Source: JANRIZ01 sp033764445
GTDB taxonomy: Bacteria; Verrucomicrobiota; Verrucomicrobiia; JAWXBN01
Assembly: GCA_033764445.1 (NCBI GenBank)
Contig: JANRIZ010000074.1
Span: 1 to 27,805 of the forward strand
Reading direction: 5' to 3'
DNA length: 27,805 nucleotides
Shown here one piece after another: positions 1-4,813 of the stretch. The translations under genes and the position numbers were made by a program. Below the pieces are notes generated by a model. It was not told the origin of the DNA and searched no databases. It worked only from the letters and a program-made list of their open reading frames with translations. Position 1 is the stretch's first letter, and the number at the start of each line of letters is the position of its first letter.

Positions 1-491
1 GCCAGAACCGGTCTGAGAACGTAAAAATACTTTTTCAGGGCGATCGTTTCCCCTAGTAAATAGTGGCGGTGGTTGCCCTCCGCCATGTGAAGGTAGTGAC
101 GGAAGCATCGTTGCGGTGAATAAAAATCTTCCGACAACCGACGAAAATTCCGCAGGAAGTCCGGGTCTTGCCTGTAAACGATCGGGGAACTGATCCATTC
201 CAAAAGAGGGGGATTGGATTTGAGCAGCAATCCGAGAGCTTTCCGTAGATCCCAGCCGCTGATGTCGAGGTCATCACTGATCGGGTTTTCAATGACATCC
301 CGGTGGCTTTCAATCGAGAGATAGAAGTCCCGCGGGTGGACATAGATAAACCGGACGTCCCAGTCACTGTCCGTGGAGGCAAACCCCCAGGCCCGACTGC
401 CTGATTCGCATGCATGCAGAATGCGGACATTGTGGGTTGTTTCAATTTGGTCCAAGTGGAAATCAATCTGTTGAAGAATGGACTGGTTCAT
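1..491 (-). CDS. RlaP-type nucleotidyltransferase, 3' part outside window
   Basis: Reverse-strand translation from ATG at 491 opens MNQSILQQIDFHLDQIE and continues to the window edge, so the C-terminus is missing. Near residue 30 it has GSRAWGFAS followed by DSDWDVR, the Gly-Ser plus Asp-x-Asp signature of DNA-polymerase-beta-fold nucleotidyltransferases. The general layout matches the COG3541/RlaP family, which comparative genomics has linked to RNA ligases and RNA repair. It lies 59 bp downstream of rtcB on the same strand and after the tRNA array, so co-transcription is likely. The family's exact reaction is not established; a role in healing or tagging RNA ends is inference. Start choice: first ATG giving the whole domain; no strong Shine-Dalgarno is seen. 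Confidence 0.8.
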   Translation of the reverse strand, partial: MNQSILQQIDFHLDQIETTHNVRILHACESGSRAWGFASTDSDWDVRFIYVHPRDFYLSIESHRDVIENPISDDLDISGWDLRKALGLLLKSNPPLLEWISSPIVYRQDPDFLRNFRRLSEDFYSPQRCFRHYLHMAEGNHRHYLLGETIALKKYFYVLRPVL

Positions 492-515
492 ATTTATCCC
501 TGTTTGCAAATGAAT

Positions 516-545
516 CGATCCACCCCGTGTATGCGGGGTGGATCG
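516..545. repeat. Perfect 12-bp hairpin between rtcB and the RlaP-type gene
   Basis: The arms 516-527 and 534-545 are perfectly complementary (CGATCCACCCCG and its reverse complement) around a 6-nt loop. There is no run of T on either side, so it does not look like a standard intrinsic terminator. It fills most of the gap between the rtcB stop and the next start, and could be an mRNA-processing or stability element, or a weak attenuator. Confidence 0.6.
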
Positions 546-550
546 CGAGT

Positions 551-1714
551 TTAATCCTTGTAGGGATCGACGATATCGCGTCCGGCCATGGCCACACCCA
601 GGGGGCGGAGCGTATGGAGGATGCGGATCGTGCCGTGATGTTCCTTCAGGACATCATCGAGGCGGCGGTAGGCCTGCGGTGCCTCGTCGAGGTCGCCCCC
701 GCGGAGGGTGACACCCTTGTCGTGGAGCCATTTCATCATGTCATCGTGGCGCACACGCCCTTCACGGCGGATTTTTTTGGTTCCCACTTTTTCGTAGTAA
801 CCTTTGGCCGCCGTGCGGGACATCACACGGCCCGCGCCGTGGACTGTCGAGTAAAGGGCTTCGCGGGAGGTCTCCGATTCGATCCCCTCGATGATGACCG
901 CGTTGTCGCCCATGCTTCCGCCAACAAACCCCTTCTGGCCCGGGAAGGCCGGGGTGGCGCCCTTGCGGACCACCCACAGGTTTTTTCCATCGTGTTCCTC
1001 AAGCCAGGCGAAGTTGTGGTGGTTGTGGATTTCCTCGAGAATGGCCGCCCCGAGGATGTTTTTGACAACGTGGCGTGCGACGAATTCTCGCCCCGCGTAG
1101 GCATAACGTCCCGCGAGTTTCATGCCTGCGTAGTAGGCCTGTCCCACTTCGGAGTTGAGGTCTGCAACGGTCGGAGCCACATCCATGCCGTCCTTGCCCC
1201 CGGCGGCCTTGAGGAAGTGGGTGGCGGTCTTGTGGCCCAGCCCCCGGGAACCGAAGTGGACGCCCACCCAGACCCGGTCTTCCTCGTCGGCAAAGACGTC
1301 CACGTAGTGGTTGCCGCTGCCGACCGTGCCGAGCTGTTCGTGTGCCATGTGTTTCCAGTCCTTGAACGGTTTTTCGTTCCAGAGACCGTCCTCGAAGAGT
1401 GCGTGGTCAACCGGGGTTTTGTTGGTGCGACCCACACCGAAGGAGATGTCGCGGACGACATCATCCATAATGGCACCCATCCGCGGAGCCACTTCGCTGT
1501 GGAGCGCATCGGTCCGGATGGCGAGGTTGCCGCAGGCAATGTCGAAGCCGACCCCTGAGATGGAGATTTTGTCCTGATAGGCGACCACGCCACCGATGGG
1601 CTGGGCGTAACCCTTGTGGCCATCGGCGCAGAGAACGCCCTTTTCACCTCCCGAGGCGAGACAAGTTTCCATCTGTTTGATGGTGGCTTCATCGTGTGTG
1701 CCGAAGATTTTCAT
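551..1714 (-). CDS. rtcB: RNA 3'-phosphate/5'-hydroxyl ligase RtcB
   Basis: RtcB joins RNA 3'-phosphate or cyclic-phosphate ends to 5'-OH ends through a GMP intermediate; known substrates are cleaved tRNAs and stress-cleaved RNAs. From ATG 1714 the protein has about 387 residues, close to E. coli RtcB. Visible motifs: ADGHKG near residue 30, GVGFDIACG with D58 and C61 (metal ligands), GSGNH (H136), VHFGSRGLGH (H153), NHHNF (H233), KGATPAFPGQ, GSMG, and HGAGR (H292, the expected guanylylated His). All catalytic positions look intact. ATG 1714 is preferred over the in-frame ATG 1732 because AAAGGA lies about 9 nt upstream of it. The last tRNA ends only 50 nt upstream with no terminator between, so it is probably the first protein gene of the tRNA-array transcript. 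Confidence 0.96.
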   Translation of the reverse strand: MKIFGTHDEATIKQMETCLASGGEKGVLCADGHKGYAQPIGGVVAYQDKISISGVGFDIACGNLAIRTDALHSEVAPRMGAIMDDVVRDISFGVGRTNKTPVDHALFEDGLWNEKPFKDWKHMAHEQLGTVGSGNHYVDVFADEEDRVWVGVHFGSRGLGHKTATHFLKAAGGKDGMDVAPTVADLNSEVGQAYYAGMKLAGRYAYAGREFVARHVVKNILGAAILEEIHNHHNFAWLEEHDGKNLWVVRKGATPAFPGQKGFVGGSMGDNAVIIEGIESETSREALYSTVHGAGRVMSRTAAKGYYEKVGTKKIRREGRVRHDDMMKWLHDKGVTLRGGDLDEAPQAYRRLDDVLKEHHGTIRILHTLRPLGVAMAGRDIVDPYKD

Positions 1715-1763
1715 GGTGGGATTTCCTTTCATGAGTTTGGGTTGGATGTGTCAATGAGTCAAA

Positions 1764-1857
1764 TGGTCATCCGTGGAGGTGCCGCCCCTCCGACTCCTGT
1801 TTGTCGGACAGGAGCGTTGCTGTCTTTCCCTCTGTCTGGGGAGTATGCCAACGGACG
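1764..1857 (-). tRNA. tRNA-Val-like (GAC), giant D loop, C33
   Basis: The acceptor CGTCCGT pairs with ACGGATG (one G-U), followed by A73 and encoded CCA. The anticodon stem CCTGT/ACAGG carries loop CCGACAA, giving anticodon GAC with C at position 33. The T stem GGAGG/CCTCC has loop GGCGGCA (G54, G55, G58). Length is 94 nt because the D loop is about 27 nt and contains its own small TCCC/GGGA hairpin; the D stem GCAT/ACGC has one mismatch. This is the array's last gene, next to rtcB. Val assignment rests on the anticodon only. Confidence 0.75.
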
Positions 1858-1869
1858 TTGGAAAATGAA

Positions 1870-1944
1870 TGGTTCCCGCGCTTGGGTTCGCACCAAGATA
1901 TCCTGAGTCAAAGTCAGGTGTGCTGCTGGTTGCACCACGCGGGA
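1870..1944 (-). tRNA. tRNA-Gln (TTG), G55
   Basis: Cloverleaf with perfect acceptor (TCCCGCG/CGCGGGA), A73 and encoded CCA. Anticodon stem CCTGA/TCAGG with loop CTTTGAC. T arm CTTGG/CCAAG with loop TGCGAAC, so G replaces U55. D stem GTGC/GCAC with loop AACCAGCA, which reads as A18-G19 instead of G18-G19. 75 nt. Confidence 0.88.
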
Positions 1945-1954
1945 GCTGAAAAAA

Positions 1955-2032
1955 TGGTGCGGCACGAAGGACTTGCACCTTCCCCGCCTGAGTGGAAGTC
2001 AGGCATGCTCGAACTGTTGACACCAGTACCGC
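1955..2032 (-). tRNA. tRNA-Gly (TCC), G55
   Basis: Acceptor GCGGTAC/GTGCCGC (one G-U), A73, encoded CCA. Anticodon stem CCTGA/TCAGG with loop CTTCCAC. T stem GAAGG/CCTTC, loop TGCAAGT. The D stem GTGT/GCAT closes an 11-nt loop containing CAG where G18-G19 is expected. 78 nt. Confidence 0.87.
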
Positions 2033-2043
2033 ATTTGAAAAAG

Positions 2044-2119
2044 TGGTGGCCTCCTCCGGTATCGCGCCGGACCCTTCCCGGCTTCAGCGGGACGCTTCCA
2101 CTTGGTTAGCTTGAAGGCC
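2044..2119 (-). tRNA. tRNA-Phe (GAA), G55
   Basis: Acceptor GGCCTTC/GGAGGCC with one G-U, A73, encoded CCA. Anticodon stem TCCCG/CGGGA with loop CTGAAGC. T stem TCCGG/CCGGA, loop CGCGATA (C54, G55). Positions 8-9 are AA, not the usual U8. The D loop includes CCAAG. 76 nt. Confidence 0.87.
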
Positions 2120-2128
2120 ATCAAACAT

Positions 2129-2202
2129 TGGTCCTTCTGCACGGTACCGCCCCGTGGTCTTCCGGTTATCGGCCGGAGGCTCTGCTTTTGAGCTACGGAA
2201 GG
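2129..2202 (-). tRNA. tRNA-Ile-like (GAT), C33, G54/G55/G58
   Basis: Acceptor CCTTCCG/CAGAAGG has one C-A mismatch; A73 and encoded CCA. Anticodon stem TCCGG/CCGGA with loop CCGATAA: anticodon GAT but C at 33. T stem CACGG/CCGTG, loop GGCGGTA. D stem GCTC/GAGC, loop AAAAGCA (A18-G19). 74 nt. Confidence 0.84.
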
Positions 2203-2214
2203 AGATCGCAACAA

Positions 2215-2308
2215 TGGCGGAACGCGGAGGGATTGCGCCTCAACCCGGATCAATCCGGGACGATCCGTTTAGCAAACGGCCCCGGCACGCTTGACCGGTT
2301 CACGCTCC
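2215..2308 (-). tRNA. tRNA-Ser (GCT), class II
   Basis: Acceptor GGAGCGT/GCGTTCC (two G-U), G73, encoded CCA. Anticodon loop TTGCTAA gives GCT. The long variable arm has stem CCCGG/CCGGG, as expected for Ser. T stem has four pairs plus a mismatch, with loop CGCAATC. D stem CCGG/CCGG, loop TCAAGCGTG. 94 nt. Variable arm and G73 agree with Ser identity. Confidence 0.87.
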
Positions 2309-2315
2309 AAAAATC

Positions 2316-2391
2316 TGGTGTCTGCGGCGGGAGTTGCACCCGCACTGAACCAAGGTTTGAGCTTGGTGCCTCTGCCTTGGGCTACGCAGAC
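2316..2391 (-). tRNA. tRNA with Leu anticodon (CAA), short variable loop
   Basis: Perfect acceptor GTCTGCG/CGCAGAC, A73, encoded CCA. Anticodon stem CCAAG/CTTGG, loop CTCAAAC. T stem GCGGG/CCCGC, loop TGCAACT. The variable loop is only about 6 nt (class I), whereas bacterial tRNA-Leu is normally class II. The D loop contains AAGGC, so G18 is kept here. Its D arm is nearly the same as that of the next gene, suggesting duplication. 76 nt. Confidence 0.84.
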
Positions 2392-2397
2392 TGAAAG

Positions 2398-2469
2398 TGC
2401 CCCGGATCGGATTTGCACCGATACTGGACCGGGTTTAAACCGGTGGCCTCTGCCTTGGGCTACCGGGGC
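2398..2469 (-). tRNA. tRNA with Leu anticodon (TAA), class I, no encoded CCA
   Basis: Perfect acceptor GCCCCGG/CCGGGGC and A73; the next bases are CTT, so CCA is not encoded. Anticodon stem ACCGG/CCGGT, loop TTTAAAC. T stem ATCGG/CCGAT, loop TGCAAAT. Variable loop about 5 nt. Same D arm as the CAA gene beside it. 72 nt. Confidence 0.83.
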
Positions 2470-2477
2470 GAAAAACA

Positions 2478-2555
2478 TGGTCCCCACGGTGGGATTTGCG
2501 CCCACAACCTTCCCGTTCTGAGCGGGACGCCTCTGCTTGATTGGGCTACGTGGGG
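2478..2555 (-). tRNA. tRNA with Leu anticodon (CAG), class I
   Basis: Perfect acceptor CCCCACG/CGTGGGG, A73, encoded CCA. Anticodon stem TCCCG/CGGGA, loop CTCAGAA. T stem GTGGG/CCCAC, loop CGCAAAT. D stem GCC/GGC with a 12-nt loop containing CAAGCA (A18-G19). Variable loop 5 nt, again not class II. 78 nt. Confidence 0.85.
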
Positions 2556-2561
2556 GACGGG

Positions 2562-2634
2562 TATCCCCGGCCGGATTTTCACCGGCAACCTGCTGTTTAG
2601 AAGACAGCGGCTCTGTGTGTTGAGCTACGGGGAT
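2562..2634 (-). tRNA. tRNA-Arg (TCT), A56, no encoded CCA
   Basis: Perfect acceptor ATCCCCG/CGGGGAT, A73; the encoded 3' end reads CCC, not CCA. Anticodon stem GCTGT/ACAGC, loop CTTCTAA. T stem GCCGG/CCGGC, loop TGAAAAT: G55 and also A instead of the invariant C56. D stem GCTC/GAGC, loop AACACACA, which lacks G19. 73 nt. Confidence 0.84.
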
Positions 2635-2650
2635 GTCATCCTGATTGGAA

Positions 2651-2726
2651 TGGCTGCCCCGCAAGGATTCGCACCTTGAACCTTCCGTTTCAGAGACGGC
2701 TGCGCTGCTGATTGCGCCACAGGGCA
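2651..2726 (-). tRNA. tRNA-Gln (CTG), G55
   Basis: Acceptor TGCCCTG/CGGGGCA with one G-U; G73 (usual for Gln) and encoded CCA. Anticodon loop CTCTGAA on a CCGT/ACGG stem. T stem CAAGG/CCTTG, loop TGCGAAT. D stem GCGC/GCGC, loop AATCAGCA (A18-G19). 76 nt. Confidence 0.87.
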
Positions 2727-2732
2727 TTGAAA

Positions 2733-2797
2733 TGGATCCGGCTACCGGTGCGGCCCCGGTCTGATCCCGTTTACAAGACGGGAGCAGACTGACCAGA
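2733..2797 (-). tRNA. tRNA-Thr-like (TGT) lacking a D arm, possibly damaged
   Basis: The 3' part is clear: anticodon stem CCCGT/ACGGG with loop CTTGTAA, T stem ACCGG/CCGGT with loop GGCCGCA, T73 and encoded CCA. The 5' side leaves only about 8 nt between acceptor and anticodon stem, so there is no D arm. The acceptor TCTGGTC/AGCCGGA has G-U pairs and one mismatch. The 5' bases on the plus strand (ACTGACCAGAC) match the end of the 274-bp element in this array. A deletion or element scar may have removed the true 5' half; it is then a pseudogene. Confidence 0.6.
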
Positions 2798-2801
2798 CAA
2801 T

Positions 2802-2876
2802 TGGAGATCCGCCAGGGACTCGCACCCTGTCGGGAGGTTTTGCAGACCTTTGGCTCGTCTCTTTGCCTTGCGGATC
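2802..2876 (-). tRNA. tRNA-Cys (GCA), U73
   Basis: Perfect acceptor GATCCGC/GCGGATC, T73 (the main Cys identity base) and encoded CCA. Anticodon loop CTGCAAA. T stem CAGGG/CCCTG, loop TGCGAGT. D stem GGC/GCC with loop AAAGAGACGA. Positions 8-9 are AA. 75 nt. Retained identity base argues for function. Confidence 0.87.
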
Positions 2877-2882
2877 GCAGAT

Positions 2883-2956
2883 TGGTCAGGTGTATGGGAG
2901 TCGCACCCATCCCGCCTCGGTCACAGCGAGGAATGCTGCTGCTACACTATCACCTG
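2883..2956 (-). tRNA. tRNA-His-like (GTG)
   Basis: Acceptor CAGGTGA/ACACCTG has six pairs and an A-A at the base. Anticodon stem CCTCG/CGAGG, loop CTGTGAC. T stem ATGGG/CCCAT, loop TGCGACT. D loop AGCAGCA (A18-G19). A73 and a T before position 1 mean the usual His G-1/C73 pair is absent, so charging as His is uncertain. Encoded CCA. 74 nt. Confidence 0.83.
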
Positions 2957-2967
2957 ATTGGAAAAAG

Positions 2968-3043
2968 TGGTCTTCCCGGCAGGAGTTTCGCCTGCAACCT
3001 GACCGTTCGAAGCGGTCCGCTCTGGACATTGAGCTACGGGAAG
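2968..3043 (-). tRNA. tRNA-Arg (TCG), A56
   Basis: Perfect acceptor CTTCCCG/CGGGAAG, A73, encoded CCA. Anticodon stem GACCG/CGGTC, loop CTTCGAA. T stem GCAGG/CCTGC, loop CGAAACT with G55 and A56, as in the TCT Arg gene. D stem GCTC/GAGC, loop AATGTCCA with no GG. 76 nt. Confidence 0.86.
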
Positions 3044-3048
3044 GAAAC

Positions 3049-3127
3049 TGGCGACCCGGCCTGGATTTGCACCAGGAACCTCCACCTTCGCGGGGTGGGA
3101 TGCACGATCTGATTACACCTCCGGGTC
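3049..3127 (-). tRNA. tRNA with Arg anticodon (GCG), C33
   Basis: Perfect acceptor GACCCGG/CCGGGTC, G73, encoded CCA. Anticodon stem CCACC/GGTGG, loop CCGCGAA with C33. T stem CCTGG/CCAGG, loop TGCAAAT. D stem GTGT/GCAT with an 11-nt loop starting AATCAG. Unlike the two other Arg genes it keeps C56. 79 nt. Confidence 0.82.
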
Positions 3128-3136
3128 ATGAAAAAG

Positions 3137-3211
3137 TGGTCGGGCCGTAGGGATTCGCACCCTCCTCTGCGGTTTAAAAGACCGCTGCTTCGCATTTCAA
3201 AGCTTCGACCC
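3137..3211 (-). tRNA. tRNA-Lys (TTT), G55
   Basis: Acceptor CGGGTCG/CGGCCCG with one G-U, A73, encoded CCA. Anticodon stem GCGGT/ACCGC, loop CTTTTAA. T stem has four pairs plus G-A, loop TGCGAAT. D stem GCTT/AAGC, loop TGAAATGCG, one of few without AG at 18-19. 75 nt. Confidence 0.87.
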
Positions 3212-3223
3212 GGGTCGAAATCA

Positions 3224-3590
3224 TGGTCCTTCCGCCCGGACTCGCACCGGGATCGCGCCCACATCCAGGGCTTCACAGGTATACTGACCAGACGGTGGTA
3301 TAGGACACACTTCGCTGAAGCAGATTTGGGTGAGGGCGAGGAGAGAAAGAGGGAGTGTATCCGCTGCGATACTCGACCGATAGAACGACAAAGCCATCAG
3401 TCAAATCTGCTTCAGCCCTCCGGGTGGCGGCCCTTTTCGAGTCTGGCGGCGTTGCTCATGCCGTCAGAGACCACAGCGGGTATCCTCCGACATTCGCTCC
3501 TTGCCAGACTCAAAAATACCTCGCCACGAAGTGTATCCTATACCACCGTCTGGTCAGTAAGCTGTGTGTTCTGCCTTAAACTACGGAAGG
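3224..3590 (-). tRNA. Class II tRNA split in its anticodon loop by a 274-bp element
   Basis: The 3' exon is 3224-3283 and the 5' exon 3558-3590. Removing 3284-3557 and one TA copy rebuilds a complete 91-nt tRNA. It has acceptor CCTTCCG/CGGAAGG, D stem GTTT/GAAC (loop AAGGCA), anticodon stem CACAG/CTGTG with a 7-nt loop CTTATAC, a long variable arm (GCCC/GGGC), T stem CCCGG/CCGGG with loop TGCGAGT, A73 and CCA. The restored anticodon would be TAT, but a long variable arm fits Leu, Ser or Tyr rather than Ile, so identity is unresolved. It is non-functional unless the insert is removed from the RNA. Confidence 0.82.
3284..3557. mobile_element. 274-bp inverted-repeat element, copy 1, TA-flanked
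   Basis: Starts CTGACCAGACGG and ends with its reverse complement; the terminal inverted repeat is 31 bp with one mismatch. It is flanked by TA at 3282-3283 and 3558-3559, consistent with a TA target duplication as in IS630/mariner-type MITEs. No coding capacity. Internally it has a second long inverted repeat (CTGAAGCAGATTTG and complement), a GAGTCTGGC/GCCAGACTC stem, and a short stem around GTGTATCCGCTGCGATAC. It is inserted in the anticodon loop of a class II tRNA. Confidence 0.88.
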
Positions 3591-3594
3591 AAAA

Positions 3595-3688
3595 TGGCGG
3601 AGTGCGTCGGTTCTGCCCCGACCTTTGGGAGCAAGCCCAAACCCGGTTTTCGGGACCGGTGCCGCCAGCGAATATCGGCCTGCACTCC
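3595..3688 (-). tRNA. tRNA-Ser (CGA), class II, C33
   Basis: Perfect acceptor GGAGTGC/GCACTCC, G73, encoded CCA. Anticodon stem CCGGT/ACCGG, loop CCCGAAA with C33. The long variable arm has stem TTTGGG/CCCAAA. T stem GTCGG/CCGAC, loop GGCAGAA (G54, G55, G58). D stem GCCG/CGGC. 94 nt. Confidence 0.87.
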
Positions 3689-3697
3689 GCAAAAAAA

Positions 3698-3772
3698 TGG
3701 TCCTGACGGCGGGATTTGCACCTGCACTGGACACGTTCTCGACGTGGTGCCTCTGCGTTGGGCTACGTCAGG
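3698..3772 (-). tRNA. tRNA with Leu anticodon (GAG), class I, C33
   Basis: Perfect acceptor CCTGACG/CGTCAGG, A73, encoded CCA. Anticodon loop TCGAGAA: GAG with C33; the stem has one C-T mismatch. T stem has one mismatch, loop TGCAAAT. D loop CAACGCAGA (C18-G19). Variable loop 5 nt. 75 nt. Confidence 0.82.
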
Positions 3773-3781
3773 ATGGAAAAA

Positions 3782-3856
3782 TGGCAGCCGTAGCGGGTGC
3801 CGCCCCCGCGACTCCTCCTTGAAAGAGAGGCGACTTGGCTGTTAGTCGATACGGCC
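3782..3856 (-). tRNA. tRNA-Glu (TTC), G54/G55/G58
   Basis: Acceptor GGCCGTA/TACGGCT with a G1-U72 wobble, G73, encoded CCA. Anticodon stem CCTCT/GGAGG, loop CTTTCAA. T stem GCGGG/CCCGC, loop GGCGGCA. D stem GACT/AGTC, loop AACAGCCA (A18-G19). 75 nt. Confidence 0.87.
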
Positions 3857-3872
3857 GGAGAGGATGAAAAAA

Positions 3873-3947
3873 TGGTCGGGCACCCGGGTGCTGCCCCCGG
3901 TGTCTCGCCGATCCGAACGGCGCGGATTGCTGTCTTCCCCGTGCCCG
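3873..3947 (-). tRNA. tRNA-Pro (CGG), G54/G55/G58
   Basis: Perfect acceptor CGGGCAC/GTGCCCG with C1-G72 and A73, as usual for Pro; encoded CCA. Anticodon stem CGCCG/CGGCG, loop TTCGGAT. T stem CCGGG/CCCGG, loop GGCAGCA. D stem GGA/TCC, loop AGACAGCAA (A18-G19). 75 nt. Confidence 0.87.
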
Positions 3948-3953
3948 GGAAAA

Positions 3954-4304
3954 TGGCGACTCCGACGGGTGCTGCCCCCCTGCTGACCCGACACTGGTTT
4001 GCATGGTACTCCGCTGTTGGCAAATTTTGAATTTGGCGAGAAGCAAGGGAGGGAGTGTATCCGTTGTGATACTCAACCGAGTGAGCGACGACGCAAAATA
4101 CAAAATTGGACACAGCCTTTCAGGTGGCAGGTCTTTTGGGTTCTGGCGGCGTTACTCATATCCTCAGAGACCACGGGGGTATCCTCCGGTATTCGTTCCT
4201 TGCCAGAACCCAAAATTCCTTGCCACGGAGAGCCATGCAAACCAGTGTCGGGTCAGCGATTCCCGTTAGACAGACGGGTGAGTCTGCTGTTCCTCCTCGG
4301 AGTC
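3954..4304 (-). tRNA. tRNA-Asp (GTC) split by a 274-bp element
   Basis: 3' exon 3954-3982, 5' exon 4257-4304. Joined, it gives acceptor GACTCCG/CGGAGTC, G73 (Asp-like) and CCA. The anticodon stem CCCGT/ACGGG carries loop CTGTCTA (unusual T37), D stem GAG/CTC encloses AACAGCA, and the T arm has loop GGCAGCA with one stem mismatch. The insert lies at the variable-loop/T-stem junction. It is probably inactive unless the insert is removed. Confidence 0.8.
3983..4256. mobile_element. 274-bp inverted-repeat element, copy 3, divergent
   Basis: Starts CTGACCCGACACTGG and ends with the complement; the 31-bp terminal repeat has two mismatches. It has the same length and orientation as copies 1 and 2 and shares cores such as GGGAGTGTATCCG, TCTGGCGGCGTT, CAGAGACCAC, GGTATCCTCCG and CCTTGCCAGA. 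The stems around these cores have changed on both sides (for example GGGTTCTGGC/GCCAGAACCC). Flanks are TG and CG, so any TA duplication has decayed. No ORF of note. Confidence 0.85.
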
Positions 4305-4312
4305 GTTCAAGT

Positions 4313-4388
4313 TGGTCAGGTTGGCAGGACTTGCACCTGCGATCCCACGCATCCCGAGCGTGTGCGTTGGCTGCTACGCTACAACCTG
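4313..4388 (-). tRNA. tRNA-Pro (GGG), C33
   Basis: Perfect acceptor CAGGTTG/CAACCTG with C1-G72, A73, encoded CCA. Anticodon stem CACGC/GCGTG, loop TCGGGAT with C33. T stem GCAGG/CCTGC, loop TGCAAGT. D stem GCGT/ACGC, loop AGCAGCCA (A18-G19). 76 nt. Confidence 0.86.
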
Positions 4389-4397
4389 ATAAAGTCA

Positions 4398-4471
4398 TCG
4401 GGCACCCCGGAGTCGCACCGGGCTTCTCGCCGTTCCAAGCGGCGCGGGTACGGCTGGTTCCCCTGTGCCCG
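4398..4471 (-). tRNA. tRNA-Pro (TGG), no encoded CCA
   Basis: Perfect acceptor CGGGCAC/GTGCCCG, A73; the next bases are TGA, so CCA must be added. Anticodon stem CGCCG/CGGCG, loop CTTGGAA. T stem CCCGG/CCGGG, loop TGCGACT. D stem GGG/CCC, loop starting AACCAG. Its acceptor and anticodon stem match the CGG Pro gene. 74 nt. Confidence 0.87.
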
Positions 4472-4478
4472 TCAAATA

Positions 4479-4554
4479 TGGCACCAGTGCAAGGACTCGC
4501 ACCTTGAACCTTCCCGGTAACAGCGGGCTGCTCCTCTGGTTGAGCTACACTGGT
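4479..4554 (-). tRNA. tRNA-Asn (GTT), G55
   Basis: Perfect acceptor ACCAGTG/CACTGGT, G73 (Asn-like), encoded CCA. Anticodon loop CTGTTAC on CCCG/CGGG. T stem CAAGG/CCTTG, loop TGCGAGT. D stem GCTC/GAGC, loop AACCAGAG (A18-G19). 76 nt. Confidence 0.88.
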
Positions 4555-4557
4555 ATT

Positions 4558-4631
4558 TGGTGGGTTGTGACGGGAATGCTCCGCCTTTTCCGGCTTGTCA
4601 TGCCGGTGTCCTACTTTTGGACGAACAACCC
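4558..4631 (-). tRNA. tRNA-Val (GAC), A54/T58
   Basis: Perfect acceptor GGGTTGT/ACAACCC, A73, encoded CCA. Anticodon stem CCGGC/GCCGG, loop ATGACAA with normal T33. T stem GGCGG/CCGTC (one G-U), loop AGCATTC: A54, G55 and T58. D stem GTCC/GGAC, loop AAAAGTA (A18-G19). 74 nt. Second GAC gene of the array. Confidence 0.85.
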
Positions 4632-4639
4632 CTGGAAAA

Positions 4640-4728
4640 TGGTGGGGAATGGTGGTAATGCTCCACCCGTCGGCTTCCGGTTGTTTTTTCGACGCCTGCT
4701 TTACAGGCAGGTAACCGGGTCATTCCCC
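4640..4728 (-). tRNA. tRNA-Tyr-like (GTA), no normal D arm
   Basis: Perfect acceptor GGGGAAT/ATTCCCC, A73, encoded CCA. Anticodon stem CCTGC/GCAGG with loop CTGTAAA. T stem GGTGG/CCACC, loop AGCATTA. Only about 10 nt separate acceptor and anticodon stem, so a D arm cannot form. The variable region is about 27 nt. Two exclusive foldings are visible: a CGTCG/CGACG variable stem, or CCGGTT in the 5' linker pairing with AACCGG in the variable region. Either a rearranged fold or a decaying gene. Confidence 0.72.
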
Positions 4729-4735
4729 CAAAAGC

Positions 4736-4811
4736 TGGTGGAGACGGTGGGAGTCGCACCCACAACAGAATGTTTGCAAGGCATTCTCGCTTCTACAGGA
4801 CATGCGTCCCC
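4736..4811 (-). tRNA. tRNA-Ala (TGC) with G3-U70
   Basis: Acceptor GGGGACG/CGTCTCC contains a G3-U70 wobble, the key alanine identity element; A73 and encoded CCA. Anticodon loop CTTGCAA with one inner stem mismatch. T stem GTGGG/CCCAC, loop TGCGACT. The D arm is poorly formed. 76 nt. Retained G3-U70 argues that charging by AlaRS matters. Confidence 0.83.
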
Positions 4812-4813
4812 AT

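Noticed and set aside
410..1558. Long plus-strand ORF opposite rtcB
   Set aside because: It is antisense to a motif-complete RtcB and has no domain; it is a high-GC shadow frame.
2269..2910. Protein-like ORFs across the tRNA array
   Set aside because: They read through many tRNA cloverleaves and have no recognisable domain.
3284..3557. Group I intron in the split tRNA
   Set aside because: Location and size fit, but the conserved group I core sequences are absent, long terminal inverted repeats are present, and another copy lies outside any tRNA.
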